Shown one piece after another: positions 1-6,379 of a stretch of 12,926 nt of DNA. Below the pieces are notes generated by a model, which ran no database searches, had not been told where the DNA came from, and was given only the letters and a program-made list of their open reading frames with translations. A program made the translations under genes and the position numbers. How positions within the stretch are numbered: position 1 is the first letter of the stretch; each line of letters begins with the position of its first letter. The stretch comes from JBCCRH01 sp039208045 (GTDB lineage Bacteria > Bacteroidota > Bacteroidia > Chitinophagales > Saprospiraceae): positions 1 to 12,926 of the forward strand of contig JBCCRH010000139.1 in the NCBI GenBank assembly GCA_039208045.1. Reading direction: 5' to 3'.

Positions 1-403
1 AGCGATCCCAATCCAGTGCCGTCTGAATTAAGCCTGCTTCCATTCCAAATTTGATATGCCAGTCATCCTGAATGCGTAACTTATAGCCATATACTAGATT
101 AACAAAGTTTGTTTTGTACGTGCCCGAGGCAGCATCATCGGCCATAATAGTGATACCAAAGCCACTATTGAGGCGCTCGATCGATTGCTCATAAGAGGCT
201 GCGAAGGTTTGATAGCCTTGCTGATCTACTGCCATCCATTGGTTGCGATAGTTGAGGTTGATGCGGGGAGCGAGGGTGGTACCGGCAAAGGCGGGATTAA
301 ACTGCAAGGGAGCAGCATAAAATTGAGAAAAGACAGGGTCTTGAGCTTGCGCTAAACTCAAAAAGAGACAACCTGCGACAACAAAGAGTATTTGTCTTAA
401 CAT
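1..403 (-). CDS. PorP/SprF family type IX secretion membrane protein, N-terminal part (cut by window edge)
   Basis: The reading frame opens at the ATG complementary to 401-403 and stays open for 134 codons to the left edge, so only the N-terminus is present (family members are about 300 residues). Residues 1-20 are a signal peptide (MLRQILFVVAGCLFLSLAQA). Right after it comes QDPVFSQFYAAPLQFNPAFAG, the hallmark N-terminus of the PorP/SprF family, followed by alternating beta-strand-like sequence (RINLNYRNQW, FAASYEQSIERLNSGFGI) expected for an outer-membrane barrel. Known for the family: these proteins work with the T9SS trans-envelope machinery and with SprB-type adhesins or gliding. It diverges from porU across a 201-bp gap. 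Which subfamily it belongs to (core PorP or an adhesin-specific SprF paralogue) cannot be told from this fragment. Confidence 0.9.
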   Translation of the reverse strand, partial: MLRQILFVVAGCLFLSLAQAQDPVFSQFYAAPLQFNPAFAGTTLAPRINLNYRNQWMAVDQQGYQTFAASYEQSIERLNSGFGITIMADDAASGTYKTNFVNLVYGYKLRIQDDWHIKFGMEAGLIQTALDWDR

Positions 404-420
404 TGACCTAGGATCGTTGT

Positions 421-448
421 TTGTAAAAATGGAAATACAGTAAGTTTG
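421..448 (+). promoter_or_regulatory. Candidate porU promoter (Bacteroidota type)
   Basis: A TTG at 421-423 (part of TTTG, 420-423) and a perfect TAnnTTTG -7 element (TAAGTTTG, 441-448) are separated by 17 bp, within the 17-23 bp range reported for Bacteroidota. Transcription would begin near 453-456, leaving a leader of about 150 nt before the porU ATG at 605. This is motif matching only. No comparably good promoter was found for the divergent PorP/SprF gene. Confidence 0.45.
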
Positions 449-450
449 TA

Positions 451-494
451 TGGTAAAATCATCTTTTTCAAAAGATGTTCCAAGTATTTTACCA
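451..494. other. Nested inverted repeat in the porP-porU divergent region
   Basis: The inner perfect repeat is CATCTTTT (460-467) and AAAAGATG (470-477) around a 2-nt centre. The outer perfect repeat is TGGTAAAAT (451-459) and ATTTTACCA (486-494). Together they give 17 bp of stem with an 8-nt bulge at 478-485. It would lie at the very 5' end of the porU leader if the promoter at 421-448 is correct. On the other strand it lies about 50-90 nt upstream of the PorP/SprF start. No T-run follows on either side, so it is not a good intrinsic terminator; an operator or leader stem-loop is more likely. Confidence 0.5.
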
Positions 495-604
495 AATTAA
501 CAATACTTCATACAATAGACGACAAAAAGGGGATATTAAAAAATCTTAATGTGCAATAGGCAAAATCCCTTAACGTTTCTGTAACAAAATAAACGATTTA
601 TCTA

Positions 605-3600
605 ATGAAGCTCTTACTCTCTACCCTCTTCTTGGTTGGTCATTTAGGTCTGCTCTACAGTAATACGACAGAGCTAGAATATACCTTTAACTGGGCTGAA
701 CAGCCGCTCACGTTCGAAGCCGATGGCCAAACGCTAGAGCGATATACGTTTAAAGGAGCGATGAGTAGTGAACGCTACCCACAGCTTCCCTTCCTGATCG
801 AGACATTCCCTGTGAATTTTAAGGGTCGGCTTCGGGTGCAAGTTATCAGAGCCAGTTATGAGCCTTTTAGCTTTGAAGGACCTGCTCCAACAAAAGGGGT
901 ACAAGAGACAATCGATTTTGAGGCATTCACCTCCAAGGGCCCAAATGGAATCGTCGGAAAGATTAGCTTCACTCCAATCATTCGAAAAGGCAATGCTTAT
1001 GAGCGCTTGACTTACGTCAAATTACGGGTGGAACTATTACCTGGAGGCAACAACCTAAACATTGCAAGCCGTGATCCAGTAGATGTTTCCGTATTAAGTG
1101 AGGGAGACATCTACAAAATTGCAGTGCGCGAAGATGGCGTCTATCGCTTGAGCTACGATTTCCTAAAAGATGAGCTGGGTATTGATATTGATAATGTCGA
1201 TCCGCGCACCATTAAGCTTTATGGCAATGGCGGCGGTATGGTACCAGAGTTACCTTCCGTGGAGCGTATTGATGACCTACAAGAGAATGCCATTTTAGTA
1301 TCAGGAGAAAGCGATGGCAATTTTGATGGGGGGGATTTCATTCTGTTTTATGGGCAAGGGCCCAACGAATGGGCCTTTAACGAGGATAGCACGCAGTTCA
1401 ATTTTATCCCTAATATTTATGATACGCGCAATTTCTACTTCATCAAAGTGGGCGGCACCAATGGGCAGCGTATCGGCTCGCAGCCGAGCTTGCCTAATTC
1501 GGTGTACACTACCACTACTTTTAGTGATTTTGCAGCGCTTAATGAAGAAAAGGTCAATATCTTCCACGATTTTGTGAAAACACAGGGTGGTGGCCAAATT
1601 TGGTATGGCGATCACTTTAAAGTAGCTAGAGACTATCAATACGATTTTGACTTTCCCAATCTGGATGCTAGCGCACCTGTGAAAGTTACGGCTGCTATGA
1701 TTTTGCAGTCCTCCGTGACTTCTAGGTTTAACGTTACCGTAAATGGCCAGACGCTTCAAAGCTCTACTGCGCCACGAATTACTACTGGAATCGATAGTGA
1801 TCACAATGGTATTTCTCAATACGCCAACTGGGCTACTATTGATGGCGAATTGCAGCTCAGCAGCGATAATTTTGATGTGACGGTAGAATACCCCAACTTG
1901 GGGCAAAGCCAGGGCTGGCTAGATTATGTACAGTTTAATGTGCGCCGCGAGCTGAGTATGGTTGGCAACCAAATGCACTTCCGTGACCTCAACTCCATGA
2001 ATTTTTCTTCCACTACTTATCAGCTCAGCAACATAAATAATAGCTTTGTCATTTGGGATATTTCTAATCCGTTGGCTCCCAAACTTCAAGAAGTAAGCTC
2101 CATTGGAAATACCTTTTCTTTTGGAGCCAACTCTAGCAACCTACGCACCTACATTGCCTACAATCCACAAGATGGCCTGCTTGCTGCGGAGGCAGTAGGA
2201 GCAGTTCCCAATCAAAATCTGCATGGTATCCGAAATATCGATATGCTTATCATTTATCCTACTGATTTTCAGCAAGAAGCAGCACGGCTCGCAGAGCATC
2301 GCCGTACGTACAATGGGCTAACGGTAGAGTTGGTAGATGTCAATCACATCTGGAATGAATTTGGCTCAGGTCGAAAAGATGCAGCCGCCATCCGCGATTT
2401 TGTGAAAACAGTCTACGAGCGGGATGAGCGCCTAAAGTATCTACTGCTATTTGGAGATGGATCATTTGATGCAAGAGATATTTATGGCCTGGGGAATGAT
2501 TATATCCCCGTATTTGAAGCCGAAGGGCTAAATCCTATTTTCTCTTATCCTACAGATGACTTCTTTGTCATTTTTGAAGCAAGTAGTACTAATGTTCTGC
2601 TGCGAGGAGATATGAGTGTAGCGGTAGGGCGTTTGCCCATTAATACCCCAGATCAAGCAAGGGCAGCAGTCGATAAAATCATTAAGTATGATAACGATCC
2701 GAAGAGCTTTCGTGACTGGCGCAATCGCATGGTCTATGTAGGTGATGACGAAGATGGATTTATCCACGCTCCGGAAGCTAATCAAATTGCTAACTTGATT
2801 AATAGCGAGCGGCCTCCCATCAATAATGAAAAAATATTTTTAGATGCGTTTCCACAGATCGCTACTCCTGGGGGTGATCGTTTTCCCAGCGCTACTAATG
2901 CTATTAATAATGCGATTTTTAAAGGAGCGCTTACCATTACCTATTTGGGGCACGGTGGCTCGCAAGGGTGGGCACAAGAGCGCGTACTCAATATCTCTGA
3001 TATTAATAGCTGGAATAATAGCGATCGTCTGCCTGTATTTGTAACAGCTACTTGCTCTTTTGCTGGTTATGATGATGCTGGGTTTACAACAGCGGGCGAG
3101 CTGGTTTTTCTGAATGAAAATGGGGGTGCCATCAGCCTCTTAACGACGGTGCGAGCTGTTTTTGCTAACCAAAATGCAACGCTCACAGAGGGTGTACTGC
3201 GCAAGATGTATCAGTTTGACATACTGGATCGGCCGCTTACCTTTGGAGAGATTATGCAATACGCTAAGAATGAATTGACTAGTTCGAGCACGCTCACCAA
3301 CTCCCGAAAATTTGCATTGCTTGGCGATCCGGCTCAAACACTAGCTGTGCCTCGTTTTAAGGTAGCCACGACAAAGATAGGTGGAATAGGCGTTACAGCT
3401 GGCAGCCCTGATACGCTCAGAGCACTACAGCAGGTAGTGATTGAAGGCCTAGTAACTGATGAAAATGGAGCAGTATTGGATAATTTCAACGGAATTATTT
3501 ATCCTACGATCTTCGATAAGGAAACCATCAATTTCACCTTGGGGCAAGATGAAGGTAGTCCAGTATTTGATTACAATGTGCAAAAAAATGTCATCTTCAG

Positions 3601-4462
3601 AGGGCGCGTCAGCGTGACAGATGGCCGGTTTAGCTTCACTTGTGTAGTGCCAAGAGATATTAATTATCAGTTTGGGATTGGAAAAATTAATTACTACGCC
3701 GCTGATGAAGGGCAACTGATGGATGCTGCAGGAAGCTACAACGTCATTATTGGGGGGACAGATCCGAATGCTATTTCGGACGATGAAGGCCCGCGTGTAG
3801 AAGTGTATATGAATACCCCTGACTTTGTATTTGGCGGCATCACTGACCCCGATCCTACCTTGTTAGTGGTATTAGAAGACGATAATGGGATCAATGTAGT
3901 TGGCAATAGTATTGGCCACGATTTAGAGGGGGTATTAGACAATAATACGCAGAATACGTATTTACTCAATGATTTTTACGAATCCAACTTAGATGATTTT
4001 ACGAAAGGAGAAGTGCGGTTTCCATTGAGTGATATTGAAGAAGGCAGGCACGAGATTCGTGTGAAGGCGTGGGATACCGCTAATAATTCTTCGGAAGGCT
4101 ATACCGAGTTTGTGGTGGCTAGTTCTGAAAATGTCGCTCTAGAGCATGTACTGAACTACCCTAATCCATTTACTGATCGTACTTGTTTCCAGTTTGATCA
4201 CAATTTAGCCAATCAGGAGTTAGAAGTACTCATCAGTATATACACAGTATCTGGACGTTTGGTGAAAACCATAGATGCGGTCTTACTTTCCGACGGCGCC
4301 ATTCGCCAAGATGATTGTATTGAGTGGGATGGTAGAGATGACTATGGGGGGCAGTTGGCTAGAGGGGTCTACTTATATAAGGTACAAGTAAGAGCTGCAA
4401 ATACCGGAACGGCGACTTTAAGTGGAGAAAGTGAGTTTGAAAAATTGGTGATCTTAAAATAA
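605..4462 (+). CDS. porU: Type IX secretion system sortase PorU (C25 gingipain-like peptidase)
   Basis: PorU is the cell-surface cysteine protease of the T9SS. It cleaves the C-terminal sorting domain from exported cargo and links the cargo to the surface glycolipid. Residues 1-19 are a signal peptide (MKLLLSTLFLVGHLGLLYS). The N-terminal half (about 20-540) is beta-rich. The C25 peptidase domain covers about 543-915, with the catalytic His at 783 (YLGHGGSQGW) and the catalytic Cys at 817 (VFVTATCSFAGYDD). A C-terminal sorting-like domain runs from 1183 (LNYPNPF) to the end (ARGVYLYKVQV, EKLVILK); in known PorU proteins this domain is kept, not removed. At 1285 residues it is somewhat longer than the roughly 1160-residue Porphyromonas protein. 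There are no frameshifts and both catalytic residues are present, so it should be active. porV follows 175 bp downstream, the usual pairing. The start is the first ATG, directly at the signal peptide, in an A/T-rich context without Shine-Dalgarno. Confidence 0.95.
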   Translation: MKLLLSTLFLVGHLGLLYSNTTELEYTFNWAEQPLTFEADGQTLERYTFKGAMSSERYPQLPFLIETFPVNFKGRLRVQVIRASYEPFSFEGPAPTKGVQETIDFEAFTSKGPNGIVGKISFTPIIRKGNAYERLTYVKLRVELLPGGNNLNIASRDPVDVSVLSEGDIYKIAVREDGVYRLSYDFLKDELGIDIDNVDPRTIKLYGNGGGMVPELPSVERIDDLQENAILVSGESDGNFDGGDFILFYGQGPNEWAFNEDSTQFNFIPNIYDTRNFYFIKVGGTNGQRIGSQPSLPNSVYTTTTFSDFAALNEEKVNIFHDFVKTQGGGQIWYGDHFKVARDYQYDFDFPNLDASAPVKVTAAMILQSSVTSRFNVTVNGQTLQSSTAPRITTGIDSDHNGISQYANWATIDGELQLSSDNFDVTVEYPNLGQSQGWLDYVQFNVRRELSMVGNQMHFRDLNSMNFSSTTYQLSNINNSFVIWDISNPLAPKLQEVSSIGNTFSFGANSSNLRTYIAYNPQDGLLAAEAVGAVPNQNLHGIRNIDMLIIYPTDFQQEAARLAEHRRTYNGLTVELVDVNHIWNEFGSGRKDAAAIRDFVKTVYERDERLKYLLLFGDGSFDARDIYGLGNDYIPVFEAEGLNPIFSYPTDDFFVIFEASSTNVLLRGDMSVAVGRLPINTPDQARAAVDKIIKYDNDPKSFRDWRNRMVYVGDDEDGFIHAPEANQIANLINSERPPINNEKIFLDAFPQIATPGGDRFPSATNAINNAIFKGALTITYLGHGGSQGWAQERVLNISDINSWNNSDRLPVFVTATCSFAGYDDAGFTTAGELVFLNENGGAISLLTTVRAVFANQNATLTEGVLRKMYQFDILDRPLTFGEIMQYAKNELTSSSTLTNSRKFALLGDPAQTLAVPRFKVATTKIGGIGVTAGSPDTLRALQQVVIEGLVTDENGAVLDNFNGIIYPTIFDKETINFTLGQDEGSPVFDYNVQKNVIFRGRVSVTDGRFSFTCVVPRDINYQFGIGKINYYAADEGQLMDAAGSYNVIIGGTDPNAISDDEGPRVEVYMNTPDFVFGGITDPDPTLLVVLEDDNGINVVGNSIGHDLEGVLDNNTQNTYLLNDFYESNLDDFTKGEVRFPLSDIEEGRHEIRVKAWDTANNSSEGYTEFVVASSENVALEHVLNYPNPFTDRTCFQFDHNLANQELEVLISIYTVSGRLVKTIDAVLLSDGAIRQDDCIEWDGRDDYGGQLARGVYLYKVQVRAANTGTATLSGESEFEKLVILK

Positions 4463-4484
4463 GTCTGCTGTTTTTTCGTATCAA

Positions 4485-4523
4485 TTAAGAGTATTTTAGG
4501 ATAAACTCCTAATGCTTTCTTAA
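4485..4523 (+). other. Nested inverted repeat in porU-porV gap
   Basis: An outer 6-bp repeat TTAAGA (4485-4490)/TCTTAA (4518-4523) encloses an inner repeat TTAGGA (4496-4501)/TCCTAA (4507-4512) with a 5-nt loop and a 5x5 internal loop. It lies 22 bp after the porU stop and could be an mRNA 3'-end or attenuating stem. It lacks a T-run, so a termination role is uncertain. Confidence 0.3.
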
Positions 4524-4575
4524 AAGTGGCAAGGAATTTGCACTACGGTATTTATTAGTAATAGATGGTATATGA

Positions 4576-4608
4576 GTTGGAAGGAGTTCAATGAGTATGC
4601 TATATTTG
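4576..4608 (+). promoter_or_regulatory. Candidate porV promoter
   Basis: A TTG at 4577-4579 (GTTG from 4576) and a perfect TAnnTTTG element (TATATTTG, 4601-4608) are 21 bp apart. Transcription would start around 4613-4617, about 20-25 nt before the ATG at 4638. This argues that porV has its own promoter besides read-through from porU, and that translation cannot begin at the upstream in-frame ATG at 4572 in this transcript. Confidence 0.55.
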
Positions 4609-4637
4609 CAATATTTTTAAAAAACTACAAGTATCTC

Positions 4638-5858
4638 ATGAAGAACTTAGTACTAAAAACTGTTCTCTTTGGTTTGGCAACGCTGTTCAGCTTCTCTACG
4701 CTGAGCGCTCAGGGCCCTTGCTTCGAAGGTGATGACGGTAAGTTCTATAATATTGATGGAACCCCATGTATCAATACAGTCGTAACGGCTGTTCCTTTTC
4801 TAAGAATTGTTTCCGATGCACGCTCTGGTGCGATGGGGGATGCTGGAATTGGGCTTTCGCCAGATGCCAACGCCATGCACTTTAATCCTTCTAAATTAGT
4901 ATTTGCAGAAGAAGAATTAGGGGTATCTGCGACGTACACTCCTTGGTTACGATCGTTAGGCTTAAATGATGTCTATCTAGCCTATTTAACAGGCTACTAT
5001 AAATTAGATGAATTTCAGGCCATCGGTGCGAGCCTGCGCTATTTCTCTCTAGGTAGTATCACCTTTACCGACGAAAACGGTCAGATATTGACCACCGGTC
5101 GTCCCAACGAATTTGAATTCGCGGTGTCTTACGCTCGTAAGTTAACGGATCGGTTTTCGGCCTCGGTAGGTGCTAAGTTCATTTTCTCGAACTTGGCAGC
5201 GGGCCAGGAGGTTTCAGGGGAAACCATTGAAGAAGGTCTAGCAGGAGCAGCTGATATTTCTTTTACCTATAACGGGCCAGTAGAGCTGGGTGAAACCGAA
5301 TCTAATTTAATCGTAGGGCTAGCATTGACCAATATTGGTTCAAAGATCACTTATACTAATTCGCTAAATAGAGACTTTTTACCTGCCAACATTGGCTTAG
5401 GAATAGGATGGGAATTCTTCCTGGATGAATACAACTCTTTGACCTTCGCCTTCGATGTCAATAAATTGATGGTGCCAACCCCTTGTCAGGGAGATAATTG
5501 CGATGAAGATAACGATGATATTCCTGATTATAAGCAGCAGTCCGCCGTTGGTGGTGTATTCTCTTCTTTCAATGATGCACCAGAAGGCTTTGCAGAAGAG
5601 TTAAGGGAATTGATGTTTTCTACTGGTATTGAGTATTGGTATGATAAGCAATTTGCAGTGCGCGCGGGCTACTACCACGAGCACGTACGTAAAGGAAATC
5701 GCCAGTTTTTCACCGTAGGTTTAGGATTAAAATACAACATCTTTGGCTTGAACTTTTCCTACCTCATCCCTACCACCAACCAGCGAAATCCATTGGATAA
5801 TACCCTCCGCTTCTCCTTATTATTCGACTTCGCCGCGTTTGACGAGGTAGACGATTAA
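4638..5858 (+). CDS. porV: Type IX secretion system outer-membrane protein PorV (LptO)
   Basis: PorV is a FadL-like outer-membrane barrel that collects T9SS cargo from the translocon and delivers it to the PorU attachment complex. Recognised from VPFLRIVSDARSGAMGDAG and the following PDANAMHFNPSKLVF, the N-terminal plug-like region of the family, then regular amphipathic strands to the C-terminal LRFSLLFDFA. Start choice: the frame is open from an ATG at 4572, but that would add 22 residues before the signal peptide. The ATG at 4638 begins MKNLVLKTVLFGLATLFSFS, with cleavage expected near TLSAQ, and lies just after a promoter-like site. Result: 406 residues, normal for the family. Odd points: cysteine pairs at 28/44 and 283/288, and an acidic loop DEDNDDIPDYK at 289-299 resembling a type-3 thrombospondin calcium loop. 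Lies directly after porU, its functional partner. Confidence 0.93.
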   Translation: MKNLVLKTVLFGLATLFSFSTLSAQGPCFEGDDGKFYNIDGTPCINTVVTAVPFLRIVSDARSGAMGDAGIGLSPDANAMHFNPSKLVFAEEELGVSATYTPWLRSLGLNDVYLAYLTGYYKLDEFQAIGASLRYFSLGSITFTDENGQILTTGRPNEFEFAVSYARKLTDRFSASVGAKFIFSNLAAGQEVSGETIEEGLAGAADISFTYNGPVELGETESNLIVGLALTNIGSKITYTNSLNRDFLPANIGLGIGWEFFLDEYNSLTFAFDVNKLMVPTPCQGDNCDEDNDDIPDYKQQSAVGGVFSSFNDAPEGFAEELRELMFSTGIEYWYDKQFAVRAGYYHEHVRKGNRQFFTVGLGLKYNIFGLNFSYLIPTTNQRNPLDNTLRFSLLFDFAAFDEVDD

Positions 5859-5867
5859 GAAGATACG

Positions 5868-5895
5868 TTTTTGCCTGCCTTAGGCAGACAAAAAA
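5868..5895. repeat. Short palindrome, TGCCTGCC/GGCAGACA type
   Basis: TGCCTGCC (5872-5879), TTA, GGCAGACA (5883-5890), extended by a T-run at 5868-5871 and an A-run at 5891-5895. Arms pair fully on the minus strand if one G-U pair is allowed. It starts 10 bp after the porV stop and abuts the terminator hairpin. It resembles short palindromic units that I recall being scattered through Bacteroidota genomes; copy number in this genome is not visible here. Confidence 0.5.
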
Positions 5896-5936
5896 GGGGT
5901 TGCTCCTCCGATCAAAATCGGTAGAGCAGCCCCTTT
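5890..5936. terminator. Bidirectional intrinsic terminator between porV and rnpB
   Basis: GGGGTTGCTC (5896-5905) pairs with GAGCAGCCCC (5924-5933), with an inner CCGAT/ATCGG stem (5908-5912/5917-5921) and a 4-nt loop. Read on the minus strand, the stem is followed by CCCCTTTTTT, a good T-run to end rnpB. Read on the plus strand, it is followed by TTTGTGTTTT, which can end porV. The single G-U pair exists only in the plus-strand RNA. Confidence 0.75.
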
Positions 5937-5942
5937 GTGTTT

Positions 5943-5957
5943 TCCGCCTATGGCAGA
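5943..5957. repeat. Short palindrome, CTGCCATAGGCGG type
   Basis: On the minus strand CTGCC-ATA-GGCGG forms a 5-bp stem with one G-U pair, immediately after the rnpB 3' end. It is similar in form to the unit at 5868-5895 and the Gly-Cys-rich unit at 6200-6216, suggesting a family of small palindromes around rnpB. Confidence 0.4.
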
Positions 5958-5989
5958 TTAAAATGCAAGCATATAAGCCGGATTTTGTA

Positions 5990-6007
5990 CCCCGATAGCT
6001 ATCGGGG
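5990..6007. repeat. Palindrome copy 1 in rnpB
   Basis: CCCCGATAGCTATCGGGG, an 18-bp perfect palindrome. On the rnpB strand it directly precedes TACAAAATCCGG, so by position it forms the last hairpin before the conserved 3' block (probably P18). Confidence 0.9.
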
Positions 6008-6025
6008 CCCCTATCATTTATCTAG

Positions 6026-6043
6026 CCCCGATAGCTATCGGGG
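6026..6043. repeat. Palindrome copy 2 in rnpB
   Basis: The same 18-bp perfect palindrome as at 5990-6007, only 18 bp away from it. It falls between GGTAGGCAGATGG and CTAGATAAATGA of rnpB, where a variable hairpin lies in class A RNAs. Confidence 0.9.
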
Positions 6044-6067
6044 TCCATCTGCCTACCCTTCCCAACC

Positions 6068-6087
6068 GCTTGCGCGACAGCGCGAGC
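6068..6087. repeat. GC-rich inverted repeat in rnpB
   Basis: GCTTGCGC (6068-6075), GACA, GCGCGAGC (6080-6087): arms differ at one position. It forms another peripheral hairpin in the 3' half of the RNase P RNA. It may be a normal helix rather than an inserted repeat. Confidence 0.4.
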
Positions 6088-6199
6088 AACGCTGCTTCCA
6101 AAGAAATTGAGATTTACATGGCATTTCAACCCACAAGGTTTATCCCACCTTCCTATTGCTAGGGAGGTGCGTGCGCTCTTACCGCACGTTTTCACCCTT

Positions 6200-6216
6200 G
6201 CCCGCCTGAGGCGGGC
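6200..6216. repeat. Second palindrome type in rnpB (GCCCGCC/GGCGGGC)
   Basis: Perfect 7-bp arms GCCCGCC (6200-6206) and GGCGGGC (6210-6216) with a TGA centre. It lies between ACTATACC and AAGGGTGAAAACGTGCGG, the position of helix P12, a known variable helix. Confidence 0.7.
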
Positions 6217-6245
6217 GGTATAGTTTCTGTGACACTTTCTGTCTG

Positions 6246-6263
6246 TCCCGATAGCTATCGGGA
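6246..6263. repeat. Palindrome copy 3 in rnpB
   Basis: TCCCGATAGCTATCGGGA, sharing the central 16 bp with copies 1 and 2. It follows the P8-like CCATCTAACGGATGG hairpin, so by position it makes P9. Confidence 0.9.
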
Positions 6264-6317
6264 AAGCCCATCCGTTAGATGGTGTGGTGCTCTACGTTGT
6301 CCGGACTTTCCTCACCC

Positions 6318-6337
6318 CTCCCGATAGCTATCGGGAG
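6318..6337. repeat. Palindrome copy 4 in rnpB
   Basis: CTCCCGATAGCTATCGGGAG, a 20-bp perfect palindrome with the same 16-bp core. It sits between P1/P2 and the GAGGAAAGTCCGGAC block, so by position it makes helix P3. Confidence 0.9.
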
Positions 6338-6364
6338 AGCCGCGATAGAGCTGCTTGCAGCGCT

Positions 6365-6379
6365 AAAGGTCATACCTTT
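6365..6379. promoter_or_regulatory. Inverted repeat just upstream of rnpB
   Basis: Perfect AAAGGT/ACCTTT arms around a CAT centre, ending next to the rnpB 5' end. It could be an operator overlapping the start site or a short leader hairpin removed during maturation. Function is not evident from sequence. Confidence 0.35.

Larger units (their letters stand above)
5963..6363 (-). ncRNA. rnpB: RNase P RNA (bacterial class A)
   Basis: This is the catalytic RNA that matures the 5' end of tRNAs. On the minus strand it shows the conserved blocks in order: GAGGAAAGTCCGGAC (P4/CR-I), GTGTCACAGAAACTATACCG, AAGGGTGAAAACGTGCGGTA followed by AGAGCGCAC, GGGATAAACC, and near the 3' end ACAAAATCCGGCTTAT. 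The ends are set by helix P1: TGCAAGCA (complement of 6352-6359) pairs perfectly with TGCTTGCA (complement of 5964-5971). Length is about 400 nt, normal. Four peripheral hairpins are built from one identical palindrome and another from a second palindrome. Conserved core blocks look intact, so the gene should be functional. The terminator is at 5890-5936. Upstream there is no clean Bacteroidota promoter; TATTTTTTG around 6386-6394 (minus strand) is only a weak candidate. Confidence 0.95.

Noticed and set aside
1301..1906. A 201-codon minus-strand frame inside porU
   Set aside because: porU is continuous, recognisable and in-frame across the whole stretch; the antisense frame has no domain and no promoter.
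605..4462. PorU as a secreted gingipain-type virulence protease rather than the sortase
   Set aside because: The adjacent porV, the long N-terminal beta region and the overall length fit PorU; gingipains have a propeptide and adhesin domains not seen here.
5990..6337. CRISPR array
   Set aside because: The repeated units are perfect palindromes of 16-20 bp at irregular spacing inside a recognised structural RNA; no spacer regularity and no cas genes.
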